A DNA stretch of 64,000 nt from Trinickia violacea (GTDB lineage Bacteria; Pseudomonadota; Gammaproteobacteria; Burkholderiales; Burkholderiaceae). This document shows positions 53,816-62,539 of this stretch, one piece after another (the first letter of the stretch is position 1; each line of letters starts with the position of its first letter). The stretch lies in contig NZ_CP040078.1 of assembly GCF_005280735.1 (NCBI RefSeq), positions 1,178,001 to 1,242,000 on the forward strand, written 5' to 3'. Made by a program: the position numbers and the translations under genes. The notes beneath the pieces are model-generated. The model made no database searches, was not told the origin of the DNA, and saw only the letters and a list, made by a program, of their open reading frames with translations.

Positions 53816-54213
53816 CGAACGCGATGCGTACGACTAGCCGCGGCCATTGCGCCGGGCACGTTGGCGCACTCCGATGCGTTTGCGCGTTCTTGAGCCTCGC
53901 CGTTTGCGCGAGCGCATGCGCGGCCCAAGCGCGCGAAATCCGGATCGTATCGGGCACCTATGGCGGGAGCTGTGGAGCGCCGCGCGGCAACGCAACCGCC
54001 GACCTTGCCCGCCAATGCGACGGGAAAACGACATGTCCGTACGTCTTGACGGAATCGCTTGCGGGCCGGAAGCGGGCTGCATGCCGGGACGATTTTCTTG
54101 CCGAATGGACCTGCAAAGACGCGGAATTCCATGTCGCGGCGCTGAGCCCCGAAGTCACGCCGGGCAGCACGCTCGTCTTGAGCTGTGTCTGGCCGGCCGG
54201 CGCGGGTAAGTAG
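53812..54213 (+). CDS. Exported Cys-rich protein, SUEL-lectin-like
   Basis: A 133-aa protein with a signal peptide (1 to about 40, ending CAAQA) and a compact domain with evenly placed Cys: IRIVSGTYGGSCGAPRGN, CDGKTTCPYVL, ACRDDFLAEWTCK and LVLSC. The pattern IxIxSxxYG...C...CxGKxxCxY is that of D-galactoside/rhamnose-binding (SUEL) lectin domains, recognised by eye. It may bind cell-surface sugars or act as a secreted sensor. The start overlaps the sigma factor stop (ATGA) with AAGGAGCGGAC upstream, so it belongs to the same operon. Its position is where an anti-sigma gene is usually found. Confidence 0.85.
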   Translation: MTNAMRTTSRGHCAGHVGALRCVCAFLSLAVCASACAAQAREIRIVSGTYGGSCGAPRGNATADLARQCDGKTTCPYVLTESLAGRKRAACRDDFLAEWTCKDAEFHVAALSPEVTPGSTLVLSCVWPAGAGK

Positions 54214-54311
54214 CGTTCGGCGTTCGACGGCATGCTCGGGAGCGTGCGCGCAATCGTCCCGGCTTTGGCGACCTACACTGTAGGTATTGTTGCCGGACGG
54301 AAACGATCGCC

Positions 54312-55214
54312 GTGCTCGATCTCAACGATCTGTATTACTTTTCCGTCGTCGTCGAAAAGCGCGGCTTTTCCGCCGCGGCGGATACGATCGGCGTGCCCAA
54401 GGGCACGCTGAGCAAGCGCGTGCGGGCGCTCGAACAGGCGCTCGGGCTGCGGCTCGCGAACCGGACCACGCGCAAGTTCTCGCTGACCGAGGCCGGCGCC
54501 GATTTCTACGCGCATTGCACCCGCGTGATGAACGAGGTGGACAGAGCCGAGCAGGCGGCGCGCGCGCGGCTCGACGAGCCTGTCGGGCGCGTGCGCATCA
54601 CCTGCGCCACCGGTATCGTGCGCATGGCGCTCGACGATCTGCTGCCTACGTTCATGGCGCAGCATCCGAAGATCGACGTCGAGCTGCTGACGTCCAACCG
54701 CTACGTCGATCTCATCGACGAAGGCTACGATCTCGCGCTGCGCAACCATACCGAGCCGTTGCAGAGTTCTACGCTGATTGCGCGGCCCGTCGCGCAAACG
54801 CAAGTGACGCTCGTCGCGAGCCCCGCGTTCTTTCCGCGTGGTCTGCCGGAGGCGCCCGAGGACCTGGAGGGCATCGACGGCATCCACCTTGCGCGCCGGG
54901 ACGCAGCCAGCGCCTGGCTGCTGCACGCTTCCGACGGGCGCACGGCAACGGTTCCGTATCACGCGCGAATGCGCTGCAACGATGCGCCGTTCGCGAAGCG
55001 TGCCGCGCTTGCGGGCCTGGGTGTGGCGGCCCTGCCGTCGCCGATCTGCCGCGCGGATATCGCAGCGGGCCGGCTCGCGCGCGTGCTTCCAGAGTGGCAC
55101 ATACAGCGAGGCACATTGAGCCTCGTCTTCCCTTCGCATCGCGGCATGTCGCAAGCGATGCGCGCCACCGTCGACTTTCTTGTCGAATCGCTTCCGGAAT
55201 ATTTGAACGACTGA
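54312..55214 (+). CDS. LysR-family regulator
   Basis: A 300-aa LysR regulator of the large CrgA/DmlR-like group. The HTH lies at about residues 4-62 (LNDLYYFSVVVEKRGFSAAA...GTLSKRVRALEQALG) and the effector domain at about 88-295, containing GRVRITCATGIVRMALDDLL. Start at a GTG at 54312. The downstream transport genes (DUF3311-MctP) lie 209 bases away on the same strand and are candidate targets. Confidence 0.9.
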   Translation: MLDLNDLYYFSVVVEKRGFSAAADTIGVPKGTLSKRVRALEQALGLRLANRTTRKFSLTEAGADFYAHCTRVMNEVDRAEQAARARLDEPVGRVRITCATGIVRMALDDLLPTFMAQHPKIDVELLTSNRYVDLIDEGYDLALRNHTEPLQSSTLIARPVAQTQVTLVASPAFFPRGLPEAPEDLEGIDGIHLARRDAASAWLLHASDGRTATVPYHARMRCNDAPFAKRAALAGLGVAALPSPICRADIAAGRLARVLPEWHIQRGTLSLVFPSHRGMSQAMRATVDFLVESLPEYLND

Positions 55215-55423
55215 AGCGTTGTGCGTTTATCCGAGTCCGTTTCGGCCGTGCGGAGGCGTTAGCACGCCTATCCATCATCGTTTCCGTGCGGAAACAGTTT
55301 TCTGCCGACGACCTACTTTTTCGCGCACTCGATGCTGCCTACGCTGTCGCTTCGCTGGAAGCACGTCGGCCGGTATCGGACGCCGGGCGTCTACACGTCA
55401 ACTGTCATTTGGGACGGCAACAC

Positions 55424-55660
55424 ATGAAATCTAGGCTCAAATTTTCATTGCTTTCGTTACCGATCGCGGCCGGGCTTGCCGTGCCTTTCTACAACCGCGC
55501 GACCCCCACGCTCGGCGGCTGGCCGTTCTTCTACTGGTGGCAAACCGCGTGCGTCCTCGCGGGCGCATTGCTGACCGGCGCCGCTTATTGGCTCGACGAG
55601 CGGAAGGCCCTCGGCGCCGAATCGCACAGCGCTCGTCCCGATGAGGGGCGAGCCGAATGA
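55424..55660 (+). CDS. DUF3311 small membrane protein, partner of MctP
   Basis: A 78-aa protein with two hydrophobic segments (FSLLSLPIAAGLAVPFYN and FFYWWQTACVLAGALLTGAA) and the DUF3311 pattern GGWPFFYWWQ. This family is regularly encoded immediately before sodium/solute symporters of the MctP type and is taken as an accessory subunit. Its stop overlaps the start of the permease gene (ATGA, 4 bases), so translation is coupled. The longer upstream frame overlaps the LysR gene and is not real. Confidence 0.9.
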   Translation: MKSRLKFSLLSLPIAAGLAVPFYNRATPTLGGWPFFYWWQTACVLAGALLTGAAYWLDERKALGAESHSARPDEGRAE

Positions 55661-57180
55661 ATGTCACGACGAATGCTGTCTTTCTCGCGCTCTTCGCGCT
55701 CGTCACGGTTCTCGGTCTTTATGCCTCTCGATGGCGGCGCGCCGATCTGACCGGCCTTCACGAGTGGGGACTGGCCGGGCGCCGTCTCGGCACCGTGATG
55801 AGCTGGTTTTTACTCGGCGGCGATTTGTATACCGCCTACACCTTCGTCGCCGTGCCGGCACTGGTCTTTGCCGCGGGCGCGCTGGGTTTCTTCGCGATTC
55901 CCTACACCGTTATGACGTTTCCGCTCGGCTACGTCGTGTTGCCGCGTTTGTGGCGCGAGGCGCGCGAGCACGGTCACGTGACCGTCGCCGACTTTGTCGA
56001 GCACCGCTTCGGCAGCCGGACGCTCGCACTTGCGATCGCTCTGACCGGCATTCTGGCGACGATGCCCTACATCGCGCTGCAACTCGTCGGCATTCAAGTC
56101 ACGCTCGGCGCACTGGGCTTTCCGACGCACGGCTGGGCGGGCGAGCTGCCGCTCCTGGTCGCCTTCGGCGTGCTCGCCGCCTACACGTGGTCGAGCGGAT
56201 TGCGTGCCCCCGCGATGATCGCCGTCGTCAAGGATCTGCTGATCTACGTCACGATCATCGGCGCACTCGTGTTGATTCCGGCGAAGCTCGGAGGCTTCGC
56301 GCACATCTTCGCGGCCCTGCCGCCGCCGAAGCTGCTGCTGAAAGCGCCCGACGCGGCGAGCCTGAATGGCTATTCGACCTACGCGACGCTCGCGCTCGGC
56401 TCCGCGTTCGCCTTGCTGCTGTATCCGCATTCGATGACGGCGACGTTGTCGGCTTCGTCGGATCGCGTGATACGCCGCAACATGGCGTTGCTGCCGGCGT
56501 ATTCACTGATGCTCGCGTTCGTCGCGCTGTTCGGCGTGATGGCGCTTGCTGCCGGCGTGGGCTCAATGCCCGAGTATGCGGCGCAGTTCAAGCAGTACGG
56601 TCCCAACTTCGCCGTGTTCGCCCTGTTTCAACACTTCTTCCCGCCGTGGTTCGCCGGCTTGGCGTTCGCGGCGATCGGAATCGGCGCCTTGGTGCCGGCC
56701 GCGATCATGTCGATTGCGGCGGCGAATCTCTTCACCCGCAACGTCTGGCGTCCGATCGTGGCGCGCGATGCCTCGCCCGCGCACGAGACGCGCATGGCGA
56801 AGCGGGTGTCGCTGTTCGTCAAGTTCGGTGCGCTCGGATTTGTTCTGCTGGTGCCTGCGCAATTCGCGATTCAGTTGCAACTGCTCGGCGGCGTGTGGAT
56901 CGCTCAGACGTTGCCTGCGATCGTGCTCGGCCTCTTCGTGCCGGCGGTCCGCGCGCGCAGCTTGCTGGCCGGATGGGCGGCGGGGCTCGCGAGCGGCACG
57001 TGGATGGTCGCGCAAAGCGGCTTTAAGAGCGCGGCGTTCTCATTGCATGTGCTGGGTGTTGCCGTGCCCGCCTACGCCGCGCTGATTGCGCTTGCCCTCA
57101 ATCTCGCGGTCGTGCTTGCGTGGTCGATGCTGTCGGTGCCGTTCCGTGCAGGGGAGGGGCAACGTGACCTCTCGCTCTGA
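55657..57180 (+). CDS. mctP: Monocarboxylate uptake permease MctP (sodium:solute symporter)
   Basis: A 507-aa inner-membrane protein of the SSS family with about 13 hydrophobic segments. Marks are LHEWGLAGRRLGTVMSWFLLGGDLYTAYTFV (helices 1-2), a GIVQ-like IALQLVGIQV segment, and MSIAAANLFTRNVWRPI near the sodium site in the second half. Rhizobial MctP imports lactate, pyruvate and other monocarboxylates. Coupled to the DUF3311 gene upstream; the methyltransferase start lies within its last codons (17-bp overlap). Confidence 0.92.
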   Translation: MNVTTNAVFLALFALVTVLGLYASRWRRADLTGLHEWGLAGRRLGTVMSWFLLGGDLYTAYTFVAVPALVFAAGALGFFAIPYTVMTFPLGYVVLPRLWREAREHGHVTVADFVEHRFGSRTLALAIALTGILATMPYIALQLVGIQVTLGALGFPTHGWAGELPLLVAFGVLAAYTWSSGLRAPAMIAVVKDLLIYVTIIGALVLIPAKLGGFAHIFAALPPPKLLLKAPDAASLNGYSTYATLALGSAFALLLYPHSMTATLSASSDRVIRRNMALLPAYSLMLAFVALFGVMALAAGVGSMPEYAAQFKQYGPNFAVFALFQHFFPPWFAGLAFAAIGIGALVPAAIMSIAAANLFTRNVWRPIVARDASPAHETRMAKRVSLFVKFGALGFVLLVPAQFAIQLQLLGGVWIAQTLPAIVLGLFVPAVRARSLLAGWAAGLASGTWMVAQSGFKSAAFSLHVLGVAVPAYAALIALALNLAVVLAWSMLSVPFRAGEGQRDLSL

Positions 57181-57874
57181 ATCCGTCGCCGACAGGCTGG
57201 CGGGACTTGACGCGCGGGCGTTGCTTTCGCAGTTGGGCTGTCCTGCCGGCGAGACCGGTATCGAGGTTGGCGAGCTGATGGAACGTGTGAATGCGGCGTT
57301 GATCGACGCCGCGTACAGCACGCTCGGCGTCAAAGCCAACGAGCGCATCCTCGAAGTGGGACTCGGCAACGGCGGCCATGTCGCCTCCGTGCTGGCGCGC
57401 GCGCCGCGCCTCTCGTTCACTGGCATCGACATCTCGCCGACGATGATCGCCGCCGCGCGCTCGCGCAACTTGGCCAGCACCGAGCGTGGACAGGTCACGT
57501 TGCAGGTCGCGAGTGTCGAAGCCATGCCGTTTCCCGATGCCGCATTCGATAAGGCGATCGCGGTCAACGCCGTGTACTTCTGGCCGGAATTGACAGCCGG
57601 ACTGCGCGAGATGCGGCGCGTGCTGCGCGAAGACGGCGTGCTTGTCGTTGCCGCAATGACGCCCGAAACGTCGCTCTCGATGCCTTTCGCCGAGCACGGC
57701 TTCAAGGTCTACGGGCCGACGAGCCTTCGCGAAGCGTGCTTCGAAGCTGGGTTCGACCACGTCCAGATCGAGCGATACGCCGACCAGCCTTCCTCCCCGC
57801 CTTCGCCTCGCCGCGAATTTTTTCTTGTTCGAGCTTCGCGCATGCCGCGCGCTATGTCAGAGGAGTGTCGTTGA
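57164..57874 (+). CDS. SAM-dependent methyltransferase
   Basis: A 236-aa class I methyltransferase. The glycine-rich SAM loop ILEVGLGNGGHVASVLA (about 60-76), the acidic end of strand 2 (FTGIDISPTMI), and EAMPFPDAAFDKAIAVNAVYFW (motifs II and III) are present; LREMRRVLREDGVLVV follows the usual pattern. It is generic for small-molecule methyltransferases. The GTG at 57164 follows GGGGAGGGGCAAC and lies within the end of mctP; the stop overlaps the ATG of the next gene by one base (TGATG). It is thus co-translated with a persulfide-dioxygenase-like enzyme. Substrate unknown. Confidence 0.9.
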   Translation: MTSRSESVADRLAGLDARALLSQLGCPAGETGIEVGELMERVNAALIDAAYSTLGVKANERILEVGLGNGGHVASVLARAPRLSFTGIDISPTMIAAARSRNLASTERGQVTLQVASVEAMPFPDAAFDKAIAVNAVYFWPELTAGLREMRRVLREDGVLVVAAMTPETSLSMPFAEHGFKVYGPTSLREACFEAGFDHVQIERYADQPSSPPSPRREFFLVRASRMPRAMSEECR

Positions 57875-58740
57875 TGTTTCCACACGTCGAGTCTTTTTAC
57901 GATCCGTCGACCGGTACGGTCAGTCACGTTGTCTACGCCGGTTACGGTTCGCCGTGCGCCGTCATCGATCCTGTGCTCGATTTCGATGCTGCGTCCGGCC
58001 TCACCTCGACGCACTCCATCGAGCATCTCATCGGTTTCATGGAGGAACGATGTCTCGAGGTTCAGTGGATACTCGAGACCCACGCGCATGCGGATCATCT
58101 TTCGGGGGCGTCCGAGCTGAAGCGGCGCGTCGGCGGCAAGATCGGCATCGGCCACCGCATCGTCGATATCCGGTCGATGTTTTCGGCAACGTTCGATCTG
58201 GCCGGCGAGCACGGCTTCGATCATCTCTTCGCGCCGGATGAGGTGTTCTCTATCGGCGCGTTGCGGGCCCAGGTGCTGGCGACGCCCGGACATACGCCGG
58301 CCGATGTCGCATTCATGATCGAGGACTCACTCTTTGTCGGCGACACCCTGTTCATGCCGGACGTGGGCACGGCCCGCTGCGATTTCCCGGGCGGCAATGC
58401 GCGTTTGCTCTATGCGTCGATCCGCCGGTTGCTCACGCTGCCGAAGTCGATGCGCGTGTTCGTCTGCCACGACTATCCGCCGCGCGGCCGCGAAGCGAGG
58501 TTTTGCAGCACGGTCGGCGAGCAGCGCAAGTTCAACATTCACGTGCGAGACGGTATCTCCGAGAGCGATTTTGTCGAGATGCGCACGACCCGCGACAGCA
58601 CGCTCAAGATGCCGGCGCTGCTGTTTCCGGCGATGCAGGTCAATTTGCGCGGCGGCCGGCTGCCGGCTCCGGATGAGAAAGGCCGGCGCCAATTCAGAAC
58701 ACCGATCGACGACGTGCGCTTCGCTCAGAAACTGCTGTGA
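57874..58740 (+). CDS. MBL-fold metallohydrolase, persulfide dioxygenase (ETHE1/Blh)-like
   Basis: A 288-aa metallo-beta-lactamase fold enzyme. The metal motif THAHADH (residues about 68-74), the His in ATPGHTPADV, DSLFVGDTLFMPDVGTARCDFPGG and VCHDYPPRG are the ETHE1-type signature with a mononuclear iron site formed by His, His and Asp. ETHE1 enzymes oxidise glutathione persulfide to sulfite. The first residues FPHVESFYDPSTGTVSHVV are also typical of bacterial forms such as Blh. AGAGGAGTGTCGTTG gives the ribosome site. The YeiH exporter gene and its LysR regulator next door fit a sulfite/sulfur-handling theme. No rhodanese domain is fused or adjacent. Confidence 0.9.
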   Translation: MFPHVESFYDPSTGTVSHVVYAGYGSPCAVIDPVLDFDAASGLTSTHSIEHLIGFMEERCLEVQWILETHAHADHLSGASELKRRVGGKIGIGHRIVDIRSMFSATFDLAGEHGFDHLFAPDEVFSIGALRAQVLATPGHTPADVAFMIEDSLFVGDTLFMPDVGTARCDFPGGNARLLYASIRRLLTLPKSMRVFVCHDYPPRGREARFCSTVGEQRKFNIHVRDGISESDFVEMRTTRDSTLKMPALLFPAMQVNLRGGRLPAPDEKGRRQFRTPIDDVRFAQKLL

Positions 58741-58794
58741 TCTTAGGTCCGTATGGGATGCGTGAGCGGCGTGCTTGCGCGCCGGAAAGGCATG

Positions 58795-58820
58795 AAGGGG
58801 CGGCCGAAGCGGCCGCCCTT
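58795..58820. terminator. Hairpin after MBL-fold gene
   Basis: GGGCGGCCG, AAG, CGGCCGCCC followed by TT, 58 bases after the stop: a 9-bp perfect stem between the convergent MBL and YeiH genes. Plausible terminator, weak T-run. Confidence 0.6.
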
Positions 58821-58951
58821 GTCGAGGCCATGCCGATGGAGCGGGGCGGTGATTCGCCGCACCACGGCGAACGGGGTTCGCTGTCTCATGAAGAACTCAT
58901 GTGGTACGGCTACCGGGCCATGGCCGGCGCGTATTGATGACGTCGATCGGC

Positions 58952-60058
58952 TCAAGAGAGGTGCAGCAGCCCAACGATCAGCAGCAGGCTCATCGCGGCA
59001 AGCGCGACGATGGAGAGCACGACCGCCGCGGTCACGCGCGGCCCGGCTTTCGCGACGGTCCGGATATCGACGCCGAGACCTAGCGCCGCCATCGAAACGA
59101 TCGTGAACAGGCTGCCGATCTGATTGGCGGGCGCCAGCAGAACGGCCGGAACGAGTCCCGCCGAACGTGCGGCGCCGAGCACGAGAAAACCGATGATGAA
59201 CCACGGAACCAGTTTCTTCGACGCGATACGGCTTGGTTTAGCCGCCGCGAGATTGGTGCAAGCCGTGGACCCGTTTGAGGATTGGCGCTCGCGAGTCACG
59301 ATGGAAAGCAGCAGCATCACCGGGCCGAGCATGAGAACGCGCACGAGCTTGACCAGCGTGCCGATGTGCGCGCTGAGCGCGGAAACGGGCACCGTAGCGG
59401 CCAGGACTTGCGGCACCGCATAGACGGTCAGCCCGGCGAGTGCGCCGTATTGAACCGGGTTCAAATGCAGCGCATAGGACAAGAGCGGGAGACCGAGCAC
59501 GACCAGCACGCCAAGCACGGCGGTAAACGCGATCGATGCGGCGACGTCGTCGCGATTCGCGCCGATCACTGGAGCGACAGCCGCGATCGCCGAATTGCCG
59601 CAAATGGAGTTGCCGCACGCAACGAGCAACGCCATTCGCCAGTTCAGCTTGAGCGCACGCCCGATGCCGTAGCTCACGCCGATCGCGATGATGACGATGG
59701 CGACGATACCCAGCAGCAAGCCGATTCCGGCCGCCTTCAACGCGGTGGCGCTGAACGAAGCGCCGAGCAGCATGACGGCGACTTCGAGCAGCGTCTTCGC
59801 GCTGAAGGCAATGCCTGACAGCCATCGTTCTCCTGGCGTCCAGAGGCTTCGGATCGCCGTGCCGAGCAGGATCGCGAGTACGAGCGACTCGAGCCATGCG
59901 CGACCGAAGAGGTGCGCTTCGGCAATCTGGAGGCACCATGCGCCTAGTGTCACGGCCATGCACAGCGCGATGCCCGGAGCGACGTCAGAGGAAAATATTA
60001 AGGGTGCCGAAGTTTTGAGGCGTGAGAATGTGTCCTTGGGGGAGAGGAAGGTCGACAT
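58952..60058 (-). CDS. yeiH: YeiH-family putative sulfate/sulfite exporter
   Basis: A 368-aa inner-membrane protein with about ten hydrophobic segments of the PF03601 family. ESLVLAILLGTAIRSLW, AKTLLEVAVMLLGASFSATAL, LLVACGNSICGNSAIAAVAPV (the most conserved block) and AALGLGVDIRTVAKAGPRV are diagnostic. In E. coli the yeiH/yeiE genes are divergent, as they are here with the LysR gene at 60356, and YeiE-type regulators respond to sulfite. An export function for sulfur oxyanions is proposed in the literature by annotation rather than proof. No clear ribosome site before the ATG at 60058. Confidence 0.9.
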   Translation of the reverse strand: MSTFLSPKDTFSRLKTSAPLIFSSDVAPGIALCMAVTLGAWCLQIAEAHLFGRAWLESLVLAILLGTAIRSLWTPGERWLSGIAFSAKTLLEVAVMLLGASFSATALKAAGIGLLLGIVAIVIIAIGVSYGIGRALKLNWRMALLVACGNSICGNSAIAAVAPVIGANRDDVAASIAFTAVLGVLVVLGLPLLSYALHLNPVQYGALAGLTVYAVPQVLAATVPVSALSAHIGTLVKLVRVLMLGPVMLLLSIVTRERQSSNGSTACTNLAAAKPSRIASKKLVPWFIIGFLVLGAARSAGLVPAVLLAPANQIGSLFTIVSMAALGLGVDIRTVAKAGPRVTAAVVLSIVALAAMSLLLIVGLLHLS

Positions 60059-60355
60059 GATCAGGCGAGTCCGTGGTGAGGAGCGACAAGCCTAGGTCGT
60101 GGTCGACATCATGAAAAATACAAAATACGCACCCCCGCTCTGACTTTTGCTTATGTCGTCCTAAGCAGTTACCTAACATGAGAATCGAAGCAGATCGTTT
60201 TCGTCAGGAAACAAACTTTCGCCTTCGCGCGGCTTTAACGTGCGAGAAATGACGTCTACGATTGCGGCACTTTCACTGTTCTCCAGTGCAGTTCGTCATA
60301 GCGGCGGCGCGCAAGCGTGCAACACCGCTCAAGGAAGTGCTGCCGCGCATCGCTC

Positions 60356-61306
60356 ATGAATTTCACGCATCTGTTTGCCTTCTATGAAGTGGCCCGAGCG
60401 GGCAGCCTTAGCGGCGGCGCGCATCGTTTGCGGGTGAGCCAGCCGGCAGTCAGCCGGGAGATCCGCGAGCTCGAAGACCGTCTCGGCTTGGTGCTGTTCG
60501 ACCGGCTCCCGCGCGGCATTTCGCTGACGCTCGCCGGGAAGCTGCTGTTTGGCTACGCGGAGCGGATCTTCACGCTCGCGGATGCTGCGCGTTCGGAGTT
60601 GAAAGAGGTGGCCGGCCTGAGCGCCGGACAACTGAAGATCGGCGCGAGCGCGACGATGGGCGTCTATCTGGTGCCGGACATGATCGCGAAGTTCAACGCG
60701 CGCTTTCCGAAGGTCAGCGTCGATTTGACGGTGACGAATACGCAGCAGGTCGAAGACGGTTTATGCAATGGCGAATTTTCGCTGGGCTTCATCGAAGGGC
60801 CCTACGACGAGACGCGTCTTCAGGCCCGGTTCATCGGCTCAGACGAAATTGTGCTGACAGCTGCGGCGGGCTATCGAGAGGCGGCACATGGACTCTTTGC
60901 CCGCGACTTCGCCACGGAGGCGGTCATCCTTCGCGAACCCGGCTCGGGAACGCGCGCGGTGGTCGAGAGCGCGTATTCGCGCGCGGGCCTCAAGATGATT
61001 CCGTCGATGTCGGTCAGCGACACCGAGGCGATCAAGCGCATGCTGCTTGCGCAGCGCGCCGTTGCCTATCTTTCGACGCTCAGCGTCGACGACGAAGTGC
61101 GGCGCGGCGTACTCAAGGTGTTGAACGTGGCCGATTTGCGGATCGAGCGCGCCCTGCACATGGTCTGGCTGAGGGGCCGCTCGCTGTCGCCGAGTTCGCA
61201 GGCGTTCTTCGATCTTGCCGTGCAGCACATCGAACAGGAGGGGCGCGCGAGCCTGATACGGCCCGCTGCCGATGTCGAAACAGCAAACGTCGAGCGCGCC
61301 GCATGA
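60356..61306 (+). CDS. LysR-family regulator, YeiE/CysB-like
   Basis: A 316-aa LysR regulator. The HTH lies at about residues 3-60 (FTHLFAFYEVARAGSLSGGAHRLRVSQPA) and the effector domain at about 88-295, with LKIGASATMGVYLVPDMIAKF and ILREPGSGTRAVVE, the latter pattern being characteristic of the YeiE/CbbR branch that binds small anions. The ATG at 60356 gives the expected N-terminus. It is divergent from yeiH with 297 bases between starts, the same arrangement as in enterics, so yeiH is its probable target. Convergent with the alcohol dehydrogenase gene (18 bases between stops). Confidence 0.92.
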   Translation: MNFTHLFAFYEVARAGSLSGGAHRLRVSQPAVSREIRELEDRLGLVLFDRLPRGISLTLAGKLLFGYAERIFTLADAARSELKEVAGLSAGQLKIGASATMGVYLVPDMIAKFNARFPKVSVDLTVTNTQQVEDGLCNGEFSLGFIEGPYDETRLQARFIGSDEIVLTAAAGYREAAHGLFARDFATEAVILREPGSGTRAVVESAYSRAGLKMIPSMSVSDTEAIKRMLLAQRAVAYLSTLSVDDEVRRGVLKVLNVADLRIERALHMVWLRGRSLSPSSQAFFDLAVQHIEQEGRASLIRPAADVETANVERAA

Positions 61307-61324
61307 GTGCGCATCGATGGACGA

Positions 61325-62311
61325 TCACCGCATGGTCAACACGGCCGCTCCAACAAGCGCCCCATGGCGCAAATCGTTCAATGCGCGGTTGGCTTCAGCG
61401 AGCGGATAGGGGGACGTCGTGATGTGCAATGGCGTGTCTTCGGCCAGCTTCATGAACGCCTGACCGTCGGCGCGCGTGAGATTGGCAACCGACACGACGC
61501 GGCGCTCCTCCCACAACAGCGCGTACGGAAACGACGGGATGTCGCTCATATGGATCCCGCCGCACACGACGATGCCGCCCTTCGCGACCGCACGTAGCGC
61601 GGCCGGTACGAGCGAACCGGCGGGGGCGAAGATCAGCGCGGCATCGAGCGTATCGGGCGGGCTTTCGTCGCTGCCGCCGGCCCAGCGCGCGCCCAACTGC
61701 CGCGCGAATTGTTGCGAAGCGGTGTCGCCGGGACGCGTGAACGCGTAGACGCCGCGGCCCTGGTGACGCGCCACTTGCGCGACGATGTGCGCGGCGGCGC
61801 CGAATCCATAGATGCCGATCCGTTGCGCGTCGCCCGCCATCGCGAGCGTGCGATAGCCGATCAGTCCGGCGCACAAGAGCGGCGCGGCTTCCACATCGGA
61901 ATAGCGTTCGGGCAGAGGAAAGCAATAGCGGCTGTCGGCCACGGTGCGCTCCGCGTAGCCGCCATCGAGCGTGTAGCCGGTGAAGCCGGGCGCGTCGCAC
62001 AGATTCTCGCGGCCGCTTTGGCAGTAGCGGCAGTGGCCGCACGTATGGCCGGTCCACGGCACGCCGACCCGGTCTCCGATCGCAAACCCGGTGACGCCCG
62101 TTCCCAACGCGGCCACGACCCCGACGATTTCGTGGCCGGGTATCAACGCTCGCTTCGGATGAGCAAGCTCGCCGTCGATCACGTGCAGGTCGGTGCGGCA
62201 GACGCCGCAAGCATGAATGTCGATCAGCAGTTGACCGGCGCTCGGCTGGGGATCGGGCACTTGCAAGTCTTGCAAAACCGGCGTGCTGCCGTCGAATACC
62301 ATGGCCCGCAT
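61325..62311 (-). CDS. Zinc-dependent alcohol dehydrogenase family protein
   Basis: A 328-aa medium-chain dehydrogenase/reductase. Catalytic zinc ligands appear in ACGVCRTDLHV (Cys near 38), LIPGHEIVG (His near 60) and LLCAGLIGYR (Cys). The structural zinc loop TCGHCRYCQSGRENLC has all four Cys. The cofactor-binding loop is IGIYGFGAAAHIVAQVA, giving GFGAAA where GxGGxG is usual. Closest in form to AdhA/AdhP-like NAD-dependent enzymes with broad alcohol range. An 'aldehyde/ketone reductase' role is equally possible. Monocistronic. Confidence 0.92.
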   Translation of the reverse strand: MRAMVFDGSTPVLQDLQVPDPQPSAGQLLIDIHACGVCRTDLHVIDGELAHPKRALIPGHEIVGVVAALGTGVTGFAIGDRVGVPWTGHTCGHCRYCQSGRENLCDAPGFTGYTLDGGYAERTVADSRYCFPLPERYSDVEAAPLLCAGLIGYRTLAMAGDAQRIGIYGFGAAAHIVAQVARHQGRGVYAFTRPGDTASQQFARQLGARWAGGSDESPPDTLDAALIFAPAGSLVPAALRAVAKGGIVVCGGIHMSDIPSFPYALLWEERRVVSVANLTRADGQAFMKLAEDTPLHITTSPYPLAEANRALNDLRHGALVGAAVLTMR

Positions 62312-62480
62312 GAGCTTGCCCTCCCGACGCTGATAGGTCCGTTTCCCGCGATCAATTCATGATAGTCGCTGCGTGCGCAGCCGCGACCGGCCCATGCGTG
62401 ACCTAGGGCGGCGAGCTTTGTCTATGCGAAGGGAGGGTGCAACGCTTACGTGAAGAAAGCCTAAGCGGCTTGGATTGAAG

Positions 62481-62518
62481 GAAGCCGTGCGGGAGACTCT
62501 GCGAAGCCGCACGGCTTC
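62481..62518. terminator. Hairpin downstream of chemoreceptor gene
   Basis: GAAGCCGTGCGG, 14-nt loop, CCGCACGGCTTC: a perfect 12-bp stem beginning 22 bases past the chemoreceptor stop on the minus strand. No long T-run. Confidence 0.6.
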
Positions 62519-62539
62519 TTGGGTCAAGCGGTCACTACA

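Noticed and set aside
58737..58937. A 66-codon open frame between the MBL and YeiH genes
   Set aside because: It overlaps the MBL stop and the hairpin terminator, and has no ribosome site.
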